DNA of 64,000 nucleotides from Dongia_A sp035695765 (GCA_035695765.1 DASRRI010000027.1:1-64000), one strand, 5' to 3'. Shown: positions 35,102 to 44,109, counted from the stretch's first letter. Notes: generated by a model from the letters alone, not told the origin. Translations and numbers: made by a program.

Positions 35102-35738
35102 GATTCTGTCCCTCCCTGGACTGCAGGGCCACGGGACCGGGATTCACATGGACGCCGGCGTACCGCGGCCATTTTTTCCTTGAGGCACTCATGATTTCAG
35201 GCTCCCGCGGCGCCTGCAAGCGGGAATCGATACCGGCCAGATTCATGGGCTTTATTGGGTCAAGAGATCAGTCCAATCCGTGCCGCCGCTACTGGAGGAA
35301 AGTGAACCGGAGTGGGTTCGTGTTGATCGCCGCCGCATCGCGCGACCACGAACAAAAAGATCGGCGGCGGCAACCGCTCATCGCCGTGCAAACAGTCGCT
35401 CTTGAAGCGTGGCGATCGGCGGGACGTGTGCAAATCCGTGCAACGCGCGCATCCGCGAACGATCCGCGCATGAGCAGCGTCAGGGCGGCCCGCGCCATCC
35501 CGGTCCGTAACGGGGAACCTTTGCGAGATGCGCGCCATCCACGACCAGACCAGCCTTGCGACAGATCGGCTCAGCCCGCCGCCGGTAGCAGACGCGCCCC
35601 GGCCGGCTCCAGGTGAATTGTGTGCCGTCCTATATTACTAGAATGAAAGGGAAAAATGAGGGCCGGTGTGCGCCTCCGGTCCGGAAAACCGGACCCAGTC
35701 GCATGTCGGCATATCCGTTCAGGCGGCAGAAAGGGCAG
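35102..35738. other. About 640 bp without a convincing gene
   Basis: Between the EF-G-like gene and the TetR operator the open frames are short and overlap on both strands with arginine-rich, shadow-like composition. The region must hold the leftward promoter of the EF-G-like gene and possibly a structured leader near 35678-35695. I see no tRNA, repeat array or insertion-sequence end. Confidence 0.5.
35678..35695. other. Perfect 7-bp hairpin upstream of the TetR operon
   Basis: GGTCCGG at 35678-35684 and CCGGACC at 35689-35695 enclose an AAAA loop. No T-run follows. It lies 43 bp before the 32-bp palindrome and could be a small structured element or transcription-roadblock site; no family recognised. 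Confidence 0.35.
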
Positions 35739-35770
35739 CAATATTTAACTGACTAGTCAGTTAAATATTG
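35739..35770. promoter_or_regulatory. Perfect 32-bp palindrome, candidate TetR operator
   Basis: The left half CAATATTTAACTGACT is followed immediately by its exact reverse complement, with no spacer. The site ends 32 bp upstream of ATG 35803 of a TetR-family gene. ACTGACTAGTCAGT-centred palindromes are typical TetR-type operators. AT-rich flanks suggest overlap with the promoter, and hence autorepression of the regulator and the exporter operon. Confidence 0.85.
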
Positions 35771-35802
35771 ACACTAAGAAAGCGGCGACGGAGACTGGGT
35801 GC

Positions 35803-36498
35803 ATGGCCAGGTCGAATGAAAAGCCCGCTCCCACCTTGGAAGAAACCGTTCCGCGCTGGCGCCGGCGCGCTGCCGACCGCCCGCGCGAGATCCTCGATGC
35901 GGCTCTTACCGTCTTCGTCTCCAAGGGCTTCGCCGCAACCAAGCTGGACGACGTCGCGGCGGCGGCGGGCATCTCCAAGGGCCTGCTCTATCGCTACTTC
36001 GACAACAAGGCGGAGCTGTTCAAGGAAGTAATCCGTCAGACCCTCGTTGCCACCATTCGCCATGTTGGCGAGCGCGCGAGCGCAAGCGATTCGGCGCGCG
36101 CTGCCCTCGACATCTTCCTCGATCAACTGGTCGCGGTGGCGAGCGACGAGCGCCGCTCCGCCATCCCGAAGCTGGTGATCAGCGAATCCGGCCACTTCCC
36201 GGAACTGGCGATGTTCTATCTGGCGGAGGTCATCGGGCCCGGCTTGCAGCAACTGACTGCTCTGGTCCGGCGCGGAATCGAGAGCGGAGAGTTTCGCCGC
36301 GTCGACCCGGACCTCGCGGCGAGGAGCATCATTGCCCCGCTGCTGATGATGACGATCTGGCGCCACACCTTTGCACGTTTCGTGTCCGAACCCTTCGATC
36401 CGGCGGCGCTGGTCCGGCAGCATCGCGACATCCTGCTGCATGGCCTGGGCGCGCCCGCACCCGCTGCGGCGGGACGGCGGAAGAGGAGGTCTTCATGA
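35803..36498 (+). CDS. TetR-family transcriptional repressor
   Basis: The 231-residue protein has an N-terminal TetR helix-turn-helix (ILDAALTVFVSKGFAATKLDDVAAAAGISKGLLYRYFDNKAELFKEVI), followed by an all-helical ligand domain with the segment SESGHFPELAMFYLAEVIGPG. It is the first gene of an operon encoding an HlyD-type adaptor, an ABC ATPase and an ABC-2 permease, resembling the E. coli cecR-ybhGFSR organisation. Its stop overlaps the next gene by four bases. The upstream palindrome points to autorepression relieved by an exported compound. Confidence 0.93.
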   Translation: MARSNEKPAPTLEETVPRWRRRAADRPREILDAALTVFVSKGFAATKLDDVAAAAGISKGLLYRYFDNKAELFKEVIRQTLVATIRHVGERASASDSARAALDIFLDQLVAVASDERRSAIPKLVISESGHFPELAMFYLAEVIGPGLQQLTALVRRGIESGEFRRVDPDLAARSIIAPLLMMTIWRHTFARFVSEPFDPAALVRQHRDILLHGLGAPAPAAAGRRKRRSS

Positions 36499-37466
36499 CC
36501 AGACTACGCGCTGCGATAATTGTCACTCTCTTGATCGCGGTCGCCGGCTGCGATCGCGCCGACAAGGACCCCTGGCAGGGCTATGTCGAGGCCGAATACA
36601 CCTATGTTGCACCGCTCGAGACCGGGCGCATCATTACACTCGGCGTGCAGCGCGGCGACCAGGTGCAAGCTGGAACGCCGCTCTTCGCGCTCGAGGAGGA
36701 TTCGGAGCGCGCCGCGCGGGATCAGGCCGAAGCGGAACTGCGGGAGGCCGAATCCGACCTTGCCGACCTGCAGAAGGGCGACCGGCCGGAAGACCTTGCC
36801 ATCATCCAGGCGCAGCTGGACGAGGCGCGCGCAGATCTTGCCTTGTCCGTGCCGCGCCTGCAGCGGCGCGAGAAGATGGTCAAAGGCAGCATCGTCGGCG
36901 AAGAAGAGCTGGACGAAGCCAAGTCCCAGATCCTGCGGGACAAGGGCAATATCGCGGAATACGAGGCGCGGCTGGCGGAAGCACGGCTTCCCGCGCGCGC
37001 CGACAAGGTCGCGGCAGCCGAAAGGCTGATGTCGGCACGGCAGGCCACGCTGGCCGATGCGGAGTGGCGCCTGTCGCGCCGGCAGGAGAAGGCGCCGGCG
37101 GCAGGACGCGTCGAGGACGTGTTCTTCCGGGCCGGCGAAACGGCGAGTGCCGGACAGGCGGTCGTGAGCCTGCTCACGCCTGACAAGCTAAAGCTGCGGT
37201 TCTTCGTAGCGGAACCCGAACTGTCGAGCATCTCCATCGGGCAGAAGATCGCTGTCAGCTGCGACGGCTGCGCACCGAACCTGACCGCTACCATCAGCTT
37301 TATCGCGCGCGCAGCGGAATTCACGCCGCCGGTCATCTACAGCCTGACCAGGCGGGAGAAACTGGTGTTCCTGGTAGAGGCGCGGCCCGATGACCTCAGC
37401 CAGCCTTGGCATCCGGGACTGCCGGTCGATGTTACGCCGCTGCCCAAACAAGGCGCCGCGTCATGA
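36495..37466 (+). CDS. HlyD-family periplasmic adaptor, lipoprotein (YbhG-like)
   Basis: The 323-residue protein begins MTRLRAAIIVTLLIAVAGC with a lipobox cysteine at residue 19. A biotinyl-lipoyl-like half motif follows (VEAEYTYVAPLETGRIITLGVQRGDQVQAGTPLFALE), then a long helical hairpin (about residues 75-190, rich in Glu, Ala and Arg) and a second half motif (APAAGRVEDVFFRAGETASAGQAVVSLL). It should link the inner-membrane ABC exporter to an outer-membrane channel. Overlaps of four bases on both sides show translational coupling. Confidence 0.9.
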   Translation: MTRLRAAIIVTLLIAVAGCDRADKDPWQGYVEAEYTYVAPLETGRIITLGVQRGDQVQAGTPLFALEEDSERAARDQAEAELREAESDLADLQKGDRPEDLAIIQAQLDEARADLALSVPRLQRREKMVKGSIVGEEELDEAKSQILRDKGNIAEYEARLAEARLPARADKVAAAERLMSARQATLADAEWRLSRRQEKAPAAGRVEDVFFRAGETASAGQAVVSLLTPDKLKLRFFVAEPELSSISIGQKIAVSCDGCAPNLTATISFIARAAEFTPPVIYSLTRREKLVFLVEARPDDLSQPWHPGLPVDVTPLPKQGAAS

Positions 37467-38401
37467 CGCTCGCGATCGACGTCCACGGGCTGAAGAAAAG
37501 CTTCGATGGCAAAACCGTCGTGCATGACCTGACGCTGAAAGTGGCGAGGGGCCAGATCTATGGCTTTCTCGGCCCCAATGGCAGCGGCAAGACTACCAGC
37601 ATCCGCATGCTGTGCGGATTGTTGAAGCCGGATTCCGGCAGCGGCACCTGCCTCGGCTACGACGTCATCAGCGAAACCGACGCGATCAAGCGCCACATCG
37701 GCTACATGACGCAGAAATTCGGACTCTACGAAGACCTGACGATCCAGGAGAACCTGCAGTTCACCGCGCGGGTCTACGGCCTCGACCGCCGCAACGAGCG
37801 GGTCTCGGCGTCGCTGGAACGATTGGGGCTCCATGATCGCCGCAACCAGCTGGCGGGTGCCTTGTCGGGTGGCTGGAAGCAGCGCCTCGCGCTTGCCGCC
37901 TGCCTGCTGCACGAGCCGCAATTGCTGCTGCTGGACGAGCCGACCGCCGGCGTCGACCCCAAGGCAAGGCGCGATTTCTGGGACCAGATCCACGCCATGG
38001 CGGCGCAGGGCATCACGGTGCTGGTCTCCACCCACTATATGGACGAGGCGGAGCGCTGCCACGAGATCGTCTATATCGCCTATGGCCGCCTGCTCACCCA
38101 TGGGCCGATCCATCAGGTGATCGCGGAGTCCGGTCTCACGACCTGGGCAGTCTCGGCGAAGGAAGATGGCGCACGCATTGCCGAGCTGTCGCGCGCATTG
38201 AGCGGCAAGGCGGGCGTCGATGCCGTCGCGGCCTTTGGCGCGGGCCTGCATGTCGGCGGCCGCGATGCGGCGGCACTGCAGCAGGCGATCGCGCCGTATC
38301 GCGGTGACCCGATGCTGAGCTGGCAGCACACCGAGCCGAACCTCGAAGACGTGTTCATCGATCTCGTCGCGCGGGCCGAGATCGAGCAGCGGGCGGCGTG
38401 A
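37463..38401 (+). CDS. ABC exporter ATP-binding protein (YbhF-like)
   Basis: The start ATG 37463 overlaps the adaptor stop (ATGA), giving 312 residues. It has Walker A GPNGSGKTTSIRMLCGLL, Q-loop YMTQKFGLYEDLTI, signature LSGGWKQRLALAACLL, Walker B LLLLDEPTAGVD and HYMDEAERCHE with the switch histidine. A C-terminal extension of roughly 80 residues with EPNLEDVFIDLV is typical of drug-type ABC-2 ATPases. E. coli YbhF is a fusion of two such ATPases; here only one is present. Confidence 0.93.
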   Translation: MTLAIDVHGLKKSFDGKTVVHDLTLKVARGQIYGFLGPNGSGKTTSIRMLCGLLKPDSGSGTCLGYDVISETDAIKRHIGYMTQKFGLYEDLTIQENLQFTARVYGLDRRNERVSASLERLGLHDRRNQLAGALSGGWKQRLALAACLLHEPQLLLLDEPTAGVDPKARRDFWDQIHAMAAQGITVLVSTHYMDEAERCHEIVYIAYGRLLTHGPIHQVIAESGLTTWAVSAKEDGARIAELSRALSGKAGVDAVAAFGAGLHVGGRDAAALQQAIAPYRGDPMLSWQHTEPNLEDVFIDLVARAEIEQRAA

Positions 38402-39528
38402 TCATGTTCTGGCGCCGCTTCCTCGCTGTCTTCATCAAGGAGTTCGTGCAGATGCGGCGCGACCGCATCACCTTTGCCATGATGGTAGGCGTGCCGCTGA
38501 TGCAGCTGATCCTGTTCGGCTATGCCATCAATTCCGATCCGAAAGCATTGCCGACCGCGGTGGTGATCGGCGATTCCTCGCCCTTCGCGCGCTCGCTGGT
38601 GACGGCCTTGCAGAACTCCGCCTATTTCCGCATGGTCGGTCCGCCGGTCGATGAAGCGAAGGCCGATGAGCTGCTGCGCCTCGGCGAAGTGCAGTTCGTC
38701 GTCACCATTCCCGTCGATTTTTCCCATGATCTCATCCGCGGCGACCGCCCGACCATGCTGGTCGAGGCCGACGCCACCGATCCCGCTGCCACCAGCAATG
38801 CCATCGCGGCGCTGGTCAGCCTCAATGAGACGGCGCTCGACCACGATCTGACCGGAGCGCTGTCGCGCCTCAAGAACGGGAGGCCGCCCTTCGATCTGCA
38901 GATCCATCGGCGCTATAACGAAGAAGGGATCACGCAATTCAACATCGTGCCGGGCCTGATGGGCGTTGTGCTCACCATGACCATGGTGATGATGACAGGC
39001 CTCGCCATGACACGCGAGCAGGAGCGCGGCACGATGGAGAACCTGCTCGCCATGCCGATCCGGCCGATCGAGGTGATGTTGGGCAAGATCGTCCCCTTCA
39101 TTTTCGTGGGCTATGTGCAGGTGATGATCATCATTCTCGCCGCGCATTTCCTGTTCGAGGTGCCGATCATCGGCTCGCTGCCGTTGCTGTTCGGCGCGGC
39201 GGTCTTTTTCATCGCAGCGAACCTCTCGGTCGGCTTCACCTTCTCCACTCTTGCCAAGAGCCAGATGCAGGCGATGCAGCTGTCCTTCTTCTATTTCCTG
39301 CCTTCGCTGCTCTTGAGCGGCTTCATGTTCCCGTTCCGCGGCATGCCGGTCTGGGCGCAGGTGATCGGCGAGGTGCTGCCGCTGACGCATTTCCTCAGGA
39401 TCATCCGCGGCGTGATGTTGAAAGGAAATGTGGCGTACGAAGTGTGGCCAAACCTGTGGCCCATCGCCGCCTTCATGCTGGCGGCCATGGCCCTGGCGCT
39501 GCTGCGGTATCGGAGGACGGTGGCCTAA
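38398..39528 (+). CDS. ABC-2 type exporter permease (YbhS/YbhR-like)
   Basis: The 376-residue protein begins at GTG 38398 (overlapping the ATPase stop as GTGA) or ATG 38404. One N-terminal helix (residues about 20-45) is followed by a large periplasmic domain and five clustered C-terminal helices, with the ABC-2 motif MTREQERGTMENLLAMPIRPIEVMLGKIVPF. It forms the membrane path of the exporter. E. coli uses two such permeases, YbhS and YbhR; only one gene is here, so a homodimer is likely. The stop overlaps the convergent aldehyde dehydrogenase gene. Confidence 0.92.
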   Translation: MIMFWRRFLAVFIKEFVQMRRDRITFAMMVGVPLMQLILFGYAINSDPKALPTAVVIGDSSPFARSLVTALQNSAYFRMVGPPVDEAKADELLRLGEVQFVVTIPVDFSHDLIRGDRPTMLVEADATDPAATSNAIAALVSLNETALDHDLTGALSRLKNGRPPFDLQIHRRYNEEGITQFNIVPGLMGVVLTMTMVMMTGLAMTREQERGTMENLLAMPIRPIEVMLGKIVPFIFVGYVQVMIIILAAHFLFEVPIIGSLPLLFGAAVFFIAANLSVGFTFSTLAKSQMQAMQLSFFYFLPSLLLSGFMFPFRGMPVWAQVIGEVLPLTHFLRIIRGVMLKGNVAYEVWPNLWPIAAFMLAAMALALLRYRRTVA

Positions 39529-41036
39529 CGCAGCTTGTTCCCGCCGCGCTCCTTGAAGAAAGCCTCCGAATATGGATACCACCAACCCTGCAGCTCGGCC
39601 TTGGGGTCCAGCATCACCATCTTTGACTGGCGGAAGGCGTTGAGGCCGAGGCGGCTCAAGGCGCGGCCCATGCCGCTGGCTTTCCAGCCGCCGAAGGGCA
39701 ATGCGTCATTGTCGCCGAGGACGTTGTTGACCCAGACCATGCCGACTTCCAGCCGCTCGGTCGCCACCAGTGCTTCGTCGAGGCGGTTGGTATAGATTGC
39801 GGCGCCCAGCCCATAGCGCGACGCATTCGCCAGCGTGATTGCTTCGTCAAGGGAGCGCACCTTGATGATGGGCGCTACCGGTCCGAACAATTCTGCGCGC
39901 ACGATCGCCATGTCCGGCGTTACATCGGTCAGCACCGTCGGTTCGTAGAACCAGCCAACGTTGCGTTCCGCCGACACCTGACCGCCGCAGGCGATTTTGG
40001 CGCCTTGTGCAACCGCCTGCCCCACCAGACGCATGATCTTATCGCGCGCCGCTTCGCTCACCAGCGGGCCGATCTCCACATTGGTCAATCCCGGACCCAC
40101 GCGCAGCTCTTTGGTGCGCGCCACCATGCGATCGACGAAGGCATCGTGTATAGTCTCATGCACCAGGATGCGCTCAGTCGCGGTGCAGACCTGGCCCGAC
40201 AGATGGAACGCGGCCGTCACCGCCGCCGCAGCGGCGACATCCGGGTCGGCGCTGTCCATCACGATCAAGGGATCGCTGCCGCCGGCCTCGATGACGCAGG
40301 GCTTCAGCCGCTCGCCGCAAGCCGCGGCGACCTTCTGGCCCGCCTCGACACTGCCGGTGAAGGCGACGACCGTCACGCGCTCATCGGCGATCAGGGCCTG
40401 CGCCGTCTCCGCCCCGCCGGTCACGCAGGACACCAGTCCCGTGGGCAGGCGGGCGAAATGCTCCATGAATTTCAGCGTGCACAGCGAGGTAGCCGGTGCC
40501 GGCTTGATCACCACCGCATTGCCAACCGCGAGCGAGGCCGCCGCCGTGAAGGCCATCAGGATGATCGGGAAGTTGAAGGGCAGGATGTGCGCGCTGATGC
40601 CGTAGGGAAAATATTTGGCGTATTGCAGCGAGCCGGGCGATGTCGGTCCAGCCAGGAATCCTGCATCATCGCGCGCCACTTCCGCGAAATAGCGAAAGAT
40701 CGAGCCGACGTTCAGCAGCTCGCCCACCGCCTCGGTATAGGGCTTGCCCATCTCCCGCGTCATCAGCTCCGCGACCGGCCCTTGTGCTTTGGCCTCCATC
40801 GCGTCCGCGCAGCGATGCAGAGCGGCGGCGCGGCTCTTGGCGTCCAGCGCCGCCCAGGCCCGCTGCGCCACCTGGGCCGCTTCCACCACGGGCCCGACAT
40901 GCCGCGTCTCGCACAGGGCGATCTTTCCGACCGGCGTCATGTCGGCCGGGTTGATCACATCCTGCGTCTTCGTGCCCGGCGGCGTTCGGTAGCCGCCGGC
41001 GACGAACATCTGCGCGGCGAAGGGATCGAAGCTCAT
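39525..41036 (-). CDS. NAD(P)-dependent aldehyde dehydrogenase
   Basis: The 503-residue enzyme shows ALDH-superfamily motifs: ILPFNFPIILMAFTAAASLAVGNAVVIKPAPATS (cofactor-binding), VAFTGSVEAG, the general-base glutamate in IEAGGSDPLIVM, the nucleophile cysteine in HLSGQVCTATERI and LFGPVAPI. It is the last gene of an eight-gene minus-strand chain with a polyamine-type importer, a glycosyltransferase and two cupins, and overlaps the second cupin gene by four bases. The natural substrate is probably an aminoaldehyde or similar product of the imported compound, but this is inference. Confidence 0.92.
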   Translation of the reverse strand: MSFDPFAAQMFVAGGYRTPPGTKTQDVINPADMTPVGKIALCETRHVGPVVEAAQVAQRAWAALDAKSRAAALHRCADAMEAKAQGPVAELMTREMGKPYTEAVGELLNVGSIFRYFAEVARDDAGFLAGPTSPGSLQYAKYFPYGISAHILPFNFPIILMAFTAAASLAVGNAVVIKPAPATSLCTLKFMEHFARLPTGLVSCVTGGAETAQALIADERVTVVAFTGSVEAGQKVAAACGERLKPCVIEAGGSDPLIVMDSADPDVAAAAAVTAAFHLSGQVCTATERILVHETIHDAFVDRMVARTKELRVGPGLTNVEIGPLVSEAARDKIMRLVGQAVAQGAKIACGGQVSAERNVGWFYEPTVLTDVTPDMAIVRAELFGPVAPIIKVRSLDEAITLANASRYGLGAAIYTNRLDEALVATERLEVGMVWVNNVLGDNDALPFGGWKASGMGRALSRLGLNAFRQSKMVMLDPKAELQGWWYPYSEAFFKERGGNKLR

Positions 41037-41377
41037 CGGATCATGTAGACCTTGCGGATCGTCTCATGCACCCGGCAGGTGCCTTTCCAGCCCCCCGGAA
41101 AGAACGCGATGGTGTCCGGCCTGATCTCGATCACCTCGCCGGATTCATGGGTGTAGGTGCAGCGGCCGAGCAGGAAGTGGCAGAACTCGTCGCGCGTCAC
41201 TTCGCAGCGCCAATAGCCCGGCGTGCAGATCCAGATGCCGCTTTCGTTCTCGCCGTTCGGCCCCTTGTGCAGCAGCACGCCCGAGGTGACGGAGCGGCCC
41301 TCGATCATGGTCGGGATCGGGCCCCAATCCTTCACCTCTTTCACCGCCTTCGGATCATATAAAACCGGTGTCGTCAT
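41033..41377 (-). CDS. DUF861-type (EutQ-like) cupin, copy B
   Basis: The 114-residue protein is a single small cupin: SGIWICTPGYWRCEVTRDEFCHFLLGRCTYTHESGEVIEIRPDTIAFFPGGWKGTCRVHETIRKVYMI. The DEFCHFLLGR and FPGGWKGTCRVHET pattern is typical of DUF861 cupins, whose metal and substrate are mostly unknown. A paralog is encoded 12 bp upstream. It overlaps aldA by four bases. The pair could form a heterodimer, or isomerise or bind related intermediates. Confidence 0.87.
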   Translation of the reverse strand: MTTPVLYDPKAVKEVKDWGPIPTMIEGRSVTSGVLLHKGPNGENESGIWICTPGYWRCEVTRDEFCHFLLGRCTYTHESGEVIEIRPDTIAFFPGGWKGTCRVHETIRKVYMIR

Positions 41378-41389
41378 ATCCTTGTTCCT

Positions 41390-41752
41390 TCAGCGCAGCA
41401 TATAGACGTTGCGCATGGTCTCATGAACGGTACAGGTGCCGGTCCAGCCCGCGTTGAAATGGACGCAGGTCCCCGGCCGCACTTCAATCATTTCGCCGTT
41501 GTCGCGCGTGTAGGTCGCGCGGCCGGTGATGAAATGGCAGAACTCGTCGCGCGGGATCGAGAGCGGCCAGGTGCCCGGCGTGCAGACCCACACGCCCGTT
41601 TCCGGCTCGTTGTTCGGCCCCTTGAACAGCAGGCGGCCGGAGGATCTGGACGGGCCAGCCGTGGAATTCGCCTGGGCGCCCCAATCCGCGAGATCATTGA
41701 ACGACACCGCGTCATAGATGTGCGGCGCCGAGCCCTTCAGGCTGTCAGTCAC
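41390..41752 (-). CDS. DUF861-type (EutQ-like) cupin, copy A
   Basis: The 120-residue protein parallels copy B along its whole length: GVWVCTPGTWPLSIPRDEFCHFITGRATYTRDNGEMIEVRPGTCVHFNAGWTGTCTVHETMRNVYML. The His that follows DEFC and the VHET histidine are kept in both, as possible metal ligands. Tandem duplication explains the pair. Its start overlaps the glycosyltransferase stop by four bases, so translation is coupled. No enzymatic activity can be assigned from sequence. Confidence 0.87.
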   Translation of the reverse strand: MTDSLKGSAPHIYDAVSFNDLADWGAQANSTAGPSRSSGRLLFKGPNNEPETGVWVCTPGTWPLSIPRDEFCHFITGRATYTRDNGEMIEVRPGTCVHFNAGWTGTCTVHETMRNVYMLR

Positions 41753-43041
41753 GGATTGAAGCTCCCTTTGGTCGCGATCTCGGTGAGGATGCGCGCCGCC
41801 TTTTCCGTGCCCTTGGCCGCCTGCATGTGCTTCGCGACCTCCGCCAGCCTCTTCTTCATCGGCTGGTCCGCGATCAGGCGCGCGATGGTGCTCGCAAGCT
41901 GCTCGTCGGTCCAGGAATAGCGCGGCAGTTGATCACCATAGCCGGTGTCGTGGATGCGCGCGGCATTGTCCAACCCATCCCAGCAGAACGGCATGATCAG
42001 GGCCGGCCTACCGAAGAACAGAGCCTCGTTGAAGCTGTTATTACCGCCGTGATGGATGAAGAGATCAACGTGCGGAATGACCGCCGGCTGTGGGTACCAG
42101 GATTCCAGATGCACGTTCGGCGGCACATCGTTGTATTCGCCGATATAGTCGCCAACATTCATCAGGAACCGGTACGGCAGCCTGGCGAACACAGCGATCA
42201 TGCGCTGATAGAGATCGACGTCAGCTGCGCCGAGCGAACCATAGCTGACATAGATCAGCGGCTTGTCGTTATGGGCCTTGAATTGCGGCACCGGATAGGT
42301 GCCTTCGTCGCGCACGCAGCCCTCCAGATACTGGAACTGCTTCGGGTTCAGCGGCCGGCGGCGCTTGAAAGCCAGCGGCTTCGGATAGAGCAGCAGGTTC
42401 ATCGACGGCGAGGCCTCGAAGAACTGGCCCAGCGGATAGGGTTCGTGGCCGACCTTTGCTAGGAATTCGTTGAACCGCGCATGTGTCGGCCTCACCAGTT
42501 CCAGGAAGCGGTCGTCGAACTCCTTGAATCCAGCCTTGTCGCCCTCGTGGCAGCCAGAGAGGTGCGGCGGAATATCTGGATCGGGAATCTCGTTCTCCGA
42601 ACAGGAGATGATACGCACCCACGGGCAGCCGGCCCGCTTAATGGCGGGAAACAGGATCACGTTGTCGACCGCGACCAGATCCGGCTTGATGCGCTGCAGA
42701 TGGGCGTTGAGGCCGTCCTCGGCAATGATCGCGGAATCCACGATCGCTTCCCAGACCGGGATGACATAGGTCGGCAGCTGGTCGATCGGCGAAAGCCGAA
42801 AGTGCGGCTTCTTCTCGGCGATGAAGTTGGCCCAGAACTTGGCGATCTCCTCGTCCGACATGCCACCGGACATGTCGACCAGCTTCTCCTCGAAACCGTA
42901 TTTCTCGAACACGCCCTTGAAGCCCTTGTCGCAGACGAAGACGGAATTGTGCCCGTCCTTGCGCAATTGCTGCGCGATGCCGACGCAATTGAGCGCCGGG
43001 CCGAAGGCCGCTTCCGGAAACAATACGATGGTCTTTCCCAT
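41749..43041 (-). CDS. Family-1-like (UGT/MGT) glycosyltransferase, copy 1
   Basis: ATG 43041 with GGAGG eight bases upstream is preferred over GTG 43056, giving 430 residues. The GT-B fold is suggested by an N-terminal acceptor domain (KTIVLFPEAAFGPALNCVGIAQQLRKDGH) and a C-terminal donor-site motif VDLFIHHGGNNSFNEALFFGRPALIMPFCWDGLDNA, matching the HGG-N-S---EAL pattern of UGT/MGT enzymes. A close paralog lies at 47979-49298. It is embedded in a polyamine-type transporter operon, so the acceptor may be an amine-bearing solute. Confidence 0.85.
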   Translation of the reverse strand: MGKTIVLFPEAAFGPALNCVGIAQQLRKDGHNSVFVCDKGFKGVFEKYGFEEKLVDMSGGMSDEEIAKFWANFIAEKKPHFRLSPIDQLPTYVIPVWEAIVDSAIIAEDGLNAHLQRIKPDLVAVDNVILFPAIKRAGCPWVRIISCSENEIPDPDIPPHLSGCHEGDKAGFKEFDDRFLELVRPTHARFNEFLAKVGHEPYPLGQFFEASPSMNLLLYPKPLAFKRRRPLNPKQFQYLEGCVRDEGTYPVPQFKAHNDKPLIYVSYGSLGAADVDLYQRMIAVFARLPYRFLMNVGDYIGEYNDVPPNVHLESWYPQPAVIPHVDLFIHHGGNNSFNEALFFGRPALIMPFCWDGLDNAARIHDTGYGDQLPRYSWTDEQLASTIARLIADQPMKKRLAEVAKHMQAAKGTEKAARILTEIATKGSFNP

Positions 43042-43056
43042 GCGAGATCCTCCCAC

Positions 43057-44109
43057 TCAATCCTTCAAGATCACGGCCTGATCGGCCTGCCAGTTCAGCC
43101 ATACCTGTTGCCCGCGTGCCAGCTTCGCCGAAAGCGGATGCCCTGCCGCCAGCCGCGCCACGACCGGCCGCGCTAGGTTCGGCACCGCCACATGCGCCAT
43201 CACGTCCTGCCCCAGGAAGGCTGCGCCTTCCACCTGGCCCTGGATCGCGCTGCCCTCGGCGGATTCCGTCAATCGCACGCGCTCCGGCCGGATCGCCAGA
43301 GCGGCCGGTCCATCGGCGACGCCATTCGGCGCCGGCAAGCGGCCGAGGCCCGGCGCCTCGAACCCACTCCGCTCGATTGCGCCGTCGATGAAGTTCATCA
43401 ACCCGATGAAATCGGCAGCAAAGCGGTTGACCGGCTTGTCATAGAGTTCGCGCGGCGTCGCCAGTTGTACGATCCGCCCGCGGTCCAGCAGCGCGATGCG
43501 GTCGGCCAGGGTCAGCGCCTCTTCCTGATCGTGCGTCACCACCACGAAAGCGATGCCGGTATCCTGCTGCAGGCGCTTCAGCTCGATCTGCATCTGCTCG
43601 CGCAGCTTGCGGTCGAGAGCGCCGAGCGGCTCGTCAAGCAGCAGCACCTTCGGCCGCTTTACCAGAGCGCGCGCCAGAGCGACGCGCTGCCGCTGTCCGC
43701 CAGAGAGCTGATTGGGCTTGCGCGTGGCGAAATCCGACATGCGCACCATCGCAAGCGTCTCGGTCACACGCGCCTTCAAGTCCACCCCGCCCATCCCCTC
43801 CATCTCCAGCCCGTAGGCTACGTTGCCGAACGTCGTCATGTGCGGGAACAGGGCATAAGACTGGAACATCAAATTGACCGGGCGGCGGTTGGCCTTCAGT
43901 TCGGTAATGTCCGCGCCGGCAAGGTGCACGTGTCCTTCGTCCGGCGTTTCGAAGCCGGCGATCACCCGCAGCAAGGTGGTCTTGCCGCAGCCGGAGGGGC
44001 CGAGGATCGCGAAGAATTCGCCGTCCTTGACCCCCAGCGAAATCCGGTCGACCGCCGTGATGGGTCCGAACCGCTTGGTGATGCCGTCGATCTGCAGCAA
44101 GGCGCTCAT
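43057..44109 (-). CDS. Polyamine-type ABC importer ATP-binding protein (PotA-like)
   Basis: The 350-residue ATPase has Walker A GPSGCGKTTLLRVIAGF, Q-loop VNLMFQSYALFPHMTTFGNVAYGL, signature LSGGQRQRVALARAL, Walker B VLLLDEPLGALD and VTHDQEEALTLADRIALLD. The C-terminal TOBE region (about residues 270-350) is typical of PotA and PotG. It shares four-base overlap with the permease gene upstream and has a 15-bp gap to the glycosyltransferase downstream. Exact solute is uncertain. Confidence 0.95.
   Translation of the reverse strand: MSALLQIDGITKRFGPITAVDRISLGVKDGEFFAILGPSGCGKTTLLRVIAGFETPDEGHVHLAGADITELKANRRPVNLMFQSYALFPHMTTFGNVAYGLEMEGMGGVDLKARVTETLAMVRMSDFATRKPNQLSGGQRQRVALARALVKRPKVLLLDEPLGALDRKLREQMQIELKRLQQDTGIAFVVVTHDQEEALTLADRIALLDRGRIVQLATPRELYDKPVNRFAADFIGLMNFIDGAIERSGFEAPGLGRLPAPNGVADGPAALAIRPERVRLTESAEGSAIQGQVEGAAFLGQDVMAHVAVPNLARPVVARLAAGHPLSAKLARGQQVWLNWQADQAVILKD

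Noticed and set aside
35260..35538. Short open frames in the gap before the TetR operon
   Set aside because: Both strands are open with Arg/Pro-rich composition; no start signals or domains.
38113..39585. Minus-strand open frame opposite the ABC-2 permease gene
   Set aside because: His/Gln/Arg-rich shadow without start signals; the plus-strand permease has clear membrane helices and coupling to its ATPase.
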